Both the position numbers and the translations under genes were made by a program. Under the pieces are notes generated by a model, which ran no database searches, was not told the DNA's origin, and was given only the letters and a program-made list of their open reading frames with translations. From assembly GCA_964638865.1 (NCBI GenBank), contig CAZXBG010000140.1, positions 1 to 10,382 on the forward strand: DNA of 10,382 bases, given 5' to 3'. Each line of letters starts with the position of its first letter. Position 1 is the stretch's first letter. This DNA comes from UBA7236 sp964638865. Lineage in GTDB: Bacteria; Bacteroidota; Bacteroidia; Chitinophagales; BACL12. Of the stretch, positions 6,239 through 10,382 are shown piece by piece.

Positions 6239-7438
6239 ATGAAACACGAAGAGGAAATTTTACAACTGCTGAAAGAAACAACTGCCGATAAACAATTACT
6301 CGTTATTGCCGAAAAGGTGTTGCAAAACGAACGAATTAATGTTGAGGAAGGGATATTATTATTTGAAAAAGCATCTCTCGGTTTTGTAGGAACACTCGCT
6401 GACCATATTCGCAAAAAACGGCATGGAGATATCACTTATTTTAACCGCAACTTTCATATAGAACCTACCAATTTATGTGTGTTTGATTGTAAATTTTGTT
6501 CTTATTCCCGTTTATTAAAACAACGCAGCGATGGCTGGGTGATGGGCAAGGAGGAAATGTTGGATATTGTGCGTTCCTATAAAGATAAACCTGTTACGGA
6601 AGTACATATTGTTGGCGGTGTTTTACCCGAATTAAGTCTTATTTGGTTTGCCGATATATTAAAGGAAATTAAAAATCTAAGGCCTGATCTGCATATAAAA
6701 GGATTTACTGCAGTGGAGTTGGAATATATGATACGCAAGGCAAAGATGTCGATTCGCGATGGATTAAAATATTTAATGGATGCAGGATTGGGTTCTTTGC
6801 CCGGAGGAGGAGCTGAAATTTTTGATGAAGAAATAAGAAATATTATTTGTGCAGATAAATGTGATACAAAAACCTGGTTGGAAATTCATGAAACTGCACA
6901 TCAACTCGGAATGCACAGCAATGCTACCATGTTATACGGTCATATCGAAAATTATGCGCATCGGATCGATCATATGGAAAGATTGAGAATGCTGCAAGAT
7001 AATACCGGAGGATTTAATTGTTTTATTCCGCTAAAGTTTAGAAATCAGAATAATCAAATGAGTAATATTGAGGAGGTGAGTGTAATCGAAGACCTGAAGA
7101 ATTACGCAGTTTCCAGAATATATCTCGATAATTTTCCGCATATTAAAGCCTATTGGCCCATGATAGGAAGAGAAAATGCTCAACTCAGTTTAAATTTTGG
7201 TGTAAACGATATGGATGGAACAATTGATGATACCACTAAAATTTATTCGATGGCAGGTGCAGAGGAACAATCGCCCGTGTTAACCACAAAAGAAATTTGT
7301 GCCTTAATTCTTGCCGCAGGAAAAATTCCCGTTGAGCGCGATACTTTATACAACACAATTCACAATTACGAAGGTGTTGATCTTGATACCGAGTTTGGAA
7401 TAGACCATCATATCAGTTTAAATGTTTTAAACAATTAA
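6239..7438 (+). CDS. mqnE: Aminofutalosine synthase MqnE (radical SAM)
   Basis: A 399-residue radical SAM enzyme. MqnE joins 3-[(1-carboxyvinyl)oxy]benzoate, the MqnA product, to the adenosyl part of SAM to give 6-amino-6-deoxyfutalosine, the second step of the futalosine route to menaquinone. The CxxxCxxC cluster motif is Cys80, Cys84, Cys87 in HIEPTNLCVFDCKFC. Following conserved blocks include VTEVHIVGGV, HIKGFTAVELEYM, SLPGGGAEIFDEE, HETAHQLGMHSNATMLYGH and IYLDNFPHIKAYWPMIGR, which I recognise as Bacteroidota MqnE rather than MqnC (the cyclic DHFL synthase) or the F420 enzyme CofH. I start at ATG 6239 (MKHEEEIL); an upstream ATG at 6200 lies inside the terminator stem and adds residues with no family similarity. 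The partner gene mqnA is two genes downstream. Confidence 0.94.
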   Translation: MKHEEEILQLLKETTADKQLLVIAEKVLQNERINVEEGILLFEKASLGFVGTLADHIRKKRHGDITYFNRNFHIEPTNLCVFDCKFCSYSRLLKQRSDGWVMGKEEMLDIVRSYKDKPVTEVHIVGGVLPELSLIWFADILKEIKNLRPDLHIKGFTAVELEYMIRKAKMSIRDGLKYLMDAGLGSLPGGGAEIFDEEIRNIICADKCDTKTWLEIHETAHQLGMHSNATMLYGHIENYAHRIDHMERLRMLQDNTGGFNCFIPLKFRNQNNQMSNIEEVSVIEDLKNYAVSRIYLDNFPHIKAYWPMIGRENAQLSLNFGVNDMDGTIDDTTKIYSMAGAEEQSPVLTTKEICALILAAGKIPVERDTLYNTIHNYEGVDLDTEFGIDHHISLNVLNN

Positions 7439-7504
7439 ATCTAAAAATACTTCCCGTAAACTTCCCATCTTCCCGCCTTACCGGCCAAAAAATTAAATCT
7501 TCCA
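7439..7504. other. Short intergenic stretch with three CTTCCC repeats
   Basis: CTTCCC occurs at 7450-7455, 7461-7466 and 7469-7474 in a pyrimidine-rich patch that stands out from the AT-rich surroundings, followed by CCGCCTTACCGGCC. I see no hairpin, TAnnTTTG box or Shine-Dalgarno before the phosphatase start, so its function, if any, is unknown. Confidence 0.5.
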
Positions 7505-8113
7505 TTGAAAAAAGAAATCTATTTAATCAGACACGGTGAAACCGATTTTAATAATTTAGGAATTGTGCAAGGCCGCGGAGTAGATAGTTCTATAAACGAA
7601 AAAGGTATTGGGCAGGCACAACAATTTTATGATGTTTATAAAGGTACAGGGTTTGAAAAAATTTATGTCTCTTTATTAAAACGTACAGAGGAAACGATTT
7701 CCCCGTTCAAACAATTAAATATCCCGATTGAAAAACATATTGGCCTCGATGAAATAAGCTGGGGAGTGCACGAAGGACAAAACAGTGGTGATACTTTTAA
7801 AGAATTTTATCGTATCATTCATTTATGGACAGACGGTGATCTGGAAGCAAAAATGGAAACAGGGGAGAGTCCTTTGGAAGTACAAAGCAGGCAATTGGAA
7901 TTTCTTGAAGTTTTAAAAAACGCAACGGAACAAAAATTTTTAATCTGTTCACATGGAAGGGCTATCAGAATATTATTATGCACCATGTTGAATAAACCAC
8001 TCAATCAAATGGATACCTTTCCGCATCACAATGTAAGTTTATATAAAATCAATTATGAGGATAATGTTTTTACCCTCGAAACTTTTAATGATATAGGACA
8101 TTTAAATGGATAA
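7505..8113 (+). CDS. Histidine phosphatase superfamily (phosphoglycerate mutase-like) protein, TTG start
   Basis: A 202-residue branch-1 histidine phosphatase. The phosphate pocket is complete: RHGET with Arg9 and the nucleophile His10, Arg60 (LLKRTEET), the acid Glu83 in LDEISWGVHEGQ, and the second His150 in CSHGRAIRILLC. Members hydrolyse many small phosphates or act as mutases; the sequence does not reveal the substrate. It has no ATG start: the only workable codon is TTG at 7505 (TTGAAAAAAGAAATC), because the frame upstream reaches a TAA at 7457 without ATG and the catalytic motif begins at residue 9. It sits between mqnE and mqnA and overlaps the mqnA start by 8 nt, so it is coexpressed with menaquinone genes. 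No phosphatase step is known in the futalosine pathway, so a link is only inferred from position. Confidence 0.9.
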   Translation: MKKEIYLIRHGETDFNNLGIVQGRGVDSSINEKGIGQAQQFYDVYKGTGFEKIYVSLLKRTEETISPFKQLNIPIEKHIGLDEISWGVHEGQNSGDTFKEFYRIIHLWTDGDLEAKMETGESPLEVQSRQLEFLEVLKNATEQKFLICSHGRAIRILLCTMLNKPLNQMDTFPHHNVSLYKINYEDNVFTLETFNDIGHLNG

Positions 8114-8873
8114 TAAAATTATAATTTCATTAGTCAGTTATCTGAATACGAAACCTTTTTTATACGGTTTGCAACACTCGGCAATAAATAGCAGATTGGA
8201 TCTTCAATTGGATATTCCATCTGTTGGTGGAAAAAAAATAATGGAGAATTCAGTGGATATTGGATTAGTTCCGGTGGCTGTTTTAGCGAAACTCAACGAT
8301 GCACAAATAATTACAGATTATTGTATTGGTGCAGATGGACCTGTAAAAAGCGTAAGTGTTTTTTCGGAAATTCCGATGGAGGAAACAGAAAATATTTTTC
8401 TGGATTATCATTCTTTAACCTCTGTTCAATTATTAAAAATATTATTGCGTGATCATTGGAAAATATCTCCGAATCTTATTTCGGCGCATGATGGTTATAT
8501 TAATGAAATTAAAGGTGTAACAGCCGGTTTGGTAATTGGCGACAGGGCTTTGGCTTTAAATAATAAATATCCTTATGTTTATGACTTGAGTGAAGCCTGG
8601 AAAAAAATGACAGGATTACCCTTTGTTTTTGCCGCCTGGATTACGCGTAAACCACAATATGCAGATAATATGTTCGAATTAAATGAGGCATTAAAGTACG
8701 GTGTTCATCATATTGATGCGGTAGTGGATGCCTACGATTCCGGCTTATTAAAAAAGGAAGAGTTAAAAGATTATCTCCAAAATGACATAGATTATAATCT
8801 TGACGCGCTAAAACGAAAAGCCCTTGATCTTTTTATTGGCAAAATAAAAAATGCAGAGATTGTGAATCGATGA
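8106..8873 (+). CDS. mqnA: Chorismate dehydratase MqnA
   Basis: A 255-residue MqnA/MqnD-family protein with a periplasmic-binding-protein-like fold but no signal peptide. MqnA dehydrates chorismate to 3-[(1-carboxyvinyl)oxy]benzoate, the first step of the futalosine pathway, feeding MqnE encoded just upstream. Family motifs seen are SYLNTKPF (11-18), VDIGLVPVAVL (50-60), CIGADGPVKSVSVFS (73-87), LDYHSLTSVQLLK, and GLVIGDRALAL. SYLNTKPF and GPVKSVSVFS favour MqnA over its paralogue MqnD (1,4-dihydroxy-6-naphthoate synthase). Start ATG 8106 lies 8 nt inside the phosphatase gene, implying translational coupling. The C-terminus looks complete, so the downstream insertion element did not truncate it. 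It ends in TGA at 8871-8873. Confidence 0.92.
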   Translation: MDNKIIISLVSYLNTKPFLYGLQHSAINSRLDLQLDIPSVGGKKIMENSVDIGLVPVAVLAKLNDAQIITDYCIGADGPVKSVSVFSEIPMEETENIFLDYHSLTSVQLLKILLRDHWKISPNLISAHDGYINEIKGVTAGLVIGDRALALNNKYPYVYDLSEAWKKMTGLPFVFAAWITRKPQYADNMFELNEALKYGVHHIDAVVDAYDSGLLKKEELKDYLQNDIDYNLDALKRKALDLFIGKIKNAEIVNR

Positions 8874-8925
8874 TATGTCGCTTCATTCGAAAATTGTTTC
8901 TGAATCAATAGATGATAATGTCACC

Positions 8926-8947
8926 CCGCTGGGCATAAGCGTCAACT
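8926..8947. repeat. Candidate left end (inverted repeat) of the IS4-type element
   Basis: Just outside the transposase stop the sequence changes to a GC-richer block ending GGCATAAGCGTCAACTTAAG (about 8933-8952), which resembles ends I recall for IS4-type elements. Its inverted partner does not occur between the transposase start and the right edge, so the other end must lie beyond the window if this is right. The exact boundary is a guess. Confidence 0.35.
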
Positions 8948-10249
8948 TAAGCAAATGAGTTTTAATTCTTGTTCATAATTTTTTCTATCCTTTCTACGAT
9001 CATAACAACAGTATTTGATTACCATGGCCATTGATTCGCTGCCAATATAATTTTTCTTTTTTATGGCTTTTAGTAATTCGTTGATCATAATAATATTATC
9101 CTTTAAATATCTAACCAGTTTAAGAAGGCTAATTAAATTTCCTGTTTGTTTGTAAATTCTGTTGGAAATATTCGCATATATGAACTGCGTAATTAAGATC
9201 AGCAATATCATTTTCCCTAGCAGAATAAAGGTGAGTTGATGCTTTGGAACATTATGTATTTTATCTGCATTCAGATGACTTTTCATTGCTTTAAAAATAA
9301 TCTCAATGCGCCACCTCAAAGCATATAAAGAAAATATTTCTTCAAATGTAATTTCTTCTTCTTCTATAGAGGTAAAGAATATAGATCAGGAAAGAAGTTG
9401 TAATAGCTCTTTACTCGGAGTTCCTTTTTGTGATTTTTTTAATTGAGCCCTTCTTCTGTTTGCAACGTCATCCTTTACCCTAACTGCTAATAGCGTTACA
9501 ATTGGACCATCAGCACTGCTTATCCTGAGTTTTATTTTGAGTCTGCTTTTATTTTTTACCAGTTTGTAGATATTAACCACCTGACCTGAGTTCACATCAT
9601 AATATTTAAACCCATGGTAATACCGGTAGATGAAATCAGCCTTGCATTTTATAATTCTTCTTATTTCTGCTAAGCAGCAATAACCTCTGTCTCTAATGAT
9701 GAGATCCCCTTTTCTGATGATTAGTTTACACCCTGCCAATAAATCATTTATGAAATACGGGTCTATGGAAAAAAGAGTAAATACATTTGCCTTAAGATTA
9801 AAACCAAATTGTATTCGGGCATTTGCTACTTGTGTAATCTGATTTTTGACTCCTGAAAAATGTTCGAACAGCCTTTGTGGAAGTTTAATAATAGTACTGT
9901 CCTGAATAATAATTCGTTTGAATTTAGATTTAAGGGTGTTATTTGAAAGCCCAAGTTTGGATTGTAATACTTCGTTGAAAATCCGGTCAATAAAGAGCAG
10001 AAATTCTTTTTTACTCATCGCCTTATGCAGCGCTTGTTTAAAAACAGATTTATCCATATTTTCTAAAAATGTACTTGCCATAGTATTATAACTCACGATC
10101 TGCTTGGATACATTTAAAAGCAGTATGGTCAAATAGTCAAGTCCATTGAGTTTTCTGAACCGTTTAATGAAGCCCGTATCACGGGCAACACTGTTAAGAT
10201 ATCTTTCCGTAAACCCAAGTCCGTGCAGGATATTCATGTTTTTTCGCAT
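8942..10249 (-). pseudogene. IS4-type DDE transposase interrupted by one in-frame TGA
   Basis: One reading frame of 435 codons with a single internal stop. The first 287 codons (10249-9389) carry Asp117 (IIIQDSTII) and Asp187 (LIIRDRGYC); after TGA at 9388-9386 the same frame continues for 147 codons with the IS4 signature Y-(2)-R-(3)-E-(6)-K as Tyr309, Arg312, Glu316, Lys323 (YALRWRIEIIFKAMK). The DDE triad Asp117/Asp187/Glu316 is therefore intact apart from the stop. The family commonly has Trp in the strand before this signature, and the interrupted site reads LLS-stop-SIFFTSI, so a TGG-to-TGA change is the simplest explanation. The truncated product lacks Glu316 and should be inactive. 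The start is ATG 10249 or 10237 (MNILHGLGF). The gene converges with mqnA, separated by 68 nt, and a divergent small gene begins at 10336. Confidence 0.92.
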
Positions 10250-10254
10250 AGGTT

Positions 10255-10262
10255 TAAAGGTA
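10255..10262 (-). promoter_or_regulatory. Candidate -7 box for the transposase
   Basis: On the minus strand 10262-10255 reads TACCTTTA, seven of eight to TAnnTTTG. A start near 10248-10251 would make ATG 10249 leaderless or give ATG 10237 a leader of about 12 nt, which slightly favours 10237. The -33 position falls inside the 32-bp palindrome. Confidence 0.4.
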
Positions 10263-10272
10263 CGAAAAAAAC

Positions 10273-10304
10273 ATTAAATAATAGTATATATACTATTATT
10301 TAAT
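10273..10304. repeat. Perfect 32-bp palindrome between divergent genes, likely operator
   Basis: The half-site ATTAAATAATAGTATA (10273-10288) is followed without spacer by its exact reverse complement (10289-10304); every one of 16 pairs matches. Only one G-C pair per half makes it a poor RNA hairpin, and the flanking genes diverge, so a terminator is unlikely. It covers the spacer or -33 zone of both candidate promoters, as expected of an operator bound by a dimeric or tetrameric DNA-binding protein. Confidence 0.85.
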
Positions 10305-10310
10305 TTGCCG

Positions 10311-10318
10311 TATCTTTA
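10311..10318 (+). promoter_or_regulatory. Candidate -7 box for the small divergent gene
   Basis: TATCTTTA at 10311-10318 matches TAnnTTTG at all but the last base. A start near 10324 gives a leader of about 12 nt before ATG 10336. The palindrome ends 6 nt upstream of the box. Confidence 0.4.
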
Positions 10319-10335
10319 CAGCAATAAATTTTCAA

Positions 10336-10382
10336 ATGGGATATAAAGCAAAGATTCAAAGGGTAGACAGAGGTGCTACAAA
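10336..10382 (+). CDS. Start of a small AbrB/SpoVT-like gene, cut by the window edge
   Basis: ATG 10336 opens a frame of 15 complete codons to the edge, MGYKAKIQRVDRGAT. This resembles the N-terminus of small AbrB/MazE/SpoVT-type proteins (pattern xAKxQxIxR before a conserved YxNFP) that I recall encoded next to IS4-like transposases. With 15 residues this is a tentative recognition. Supporting context: divergent orientation from the transposase, a -7-like box at 10311-10318 and a perfect palindrome that such a protein could bind. If correct it would be a DNA-binding regulator of the element. Confidence 0.5.
   Translation, partial: MGYKAKIQRVDRGAT

Larger units (their letters stand above)
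8945..10382. mobile_element. IS4-family insertion element, right end outside the window
   Basis: The transposase frame, the palindromic divergent control region and the start of a small companion gene appear to form one element inserted after mqnA. The left edge lies somewhere between 8874 and the transposase stop near 8942; I cannot fix it without the other terminal repeat. Inclusion of the small gene rests on recalled association of such proteins with IS4-like transposases. Confidence 0.6.

Noticed and set aside
8864..8935. Imperfect repeat GAATCGATGATATGTC / GAATCAATAGATGATAATGTC after mqnA
   Set aside because: Several gaps and AT-rich content make chance likely; it does not behave like a clean target-site duplication.
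8942..9319. A separate 125-residue gene
   Set aside because: It starts at a TTG in the middle of the YALRWRIE signature and is the C-terminal part of the transposase.
9320..9385. Frameshift or programmed -1 slippage as the cause of the split transposase
   Set aside because: Both halves are in the same frame and joined by 22 open codons; only one stop codon separates them.
10273..10304. Palindrome as a terminator or terminal inverted repeat
   Set aside because: Flanking genes diverge, the stem has one G-C pair per half and no separate second copy occurs at the left end of the element.

Overview
The window is a low-GC stretch of a Bacteroidota chromosome. Four things point there: two secreted M43 (pappalysin-like) metalloproteases with C-terminal type IX secretion sorting domains, a single-chain phosphoglucose/phosphomannose isomerase next to lipB and an rluA-type gene, Bacteroidota-style -7 boxes (TAnnTTTG), and almost no Shine-Dalgarno sequences. 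Futalosine-pathway menaquinone genes fit lineages such as Chitinophagales or Cytophagales; I cannot place it more finely. The code is standard: yraN, the first protease and mqnA all end in TGA.

Layout. At 1-724 on the minus strand lies yraN followed by a cut-off VOC-family gene, overlapping by ATGA. Back to back with it, at 750-3487 on the plus strand, is a tight housekeeping operon: sugar-phosphate isomerase, lipB and an RluA/RluD-type pseudouridine synthase, with junctions of 0 and -1 nt. The divergent start region is only 25 bp and carries matching promoter elements for both directions; each reaches into the other gene. At 3511-6164 two tandem paralogous secreted metalloproteases follow, ended by a clear hairpin terminator (6190-6224).

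At 6239-8873 is a menaquinone block: mqnE (aminofutalosine synthase), a TTG-started histidine phosphatase, and mqnA (chorismate dehydratase), the last two overlapping by 8 nt. MqnA and MqnE catalyse the first two steps of the futalosine pathway; the phosphatase between them has no assigned role there.

From about 8930 to the right edge is a mobile element. An IS4-type DDE transposase on the minus strand is complete except for one in-frame TGA at 9386-9388, at a position where I expect Trp, so it is probably a recent pseudogene. Upstream of it lies a perfect 32-bp palindrome (10273-10304), flanked on both sides by -7-like boxes. Beyond it a divergent small gene starts at 10336; its first 15 residues resemble small AbrB/SpoVT-type proteins that I recall beside IS4-like transposases. 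This looks like a self-regulated transposase module and is the least ordinary part of the window; its right end is outside.
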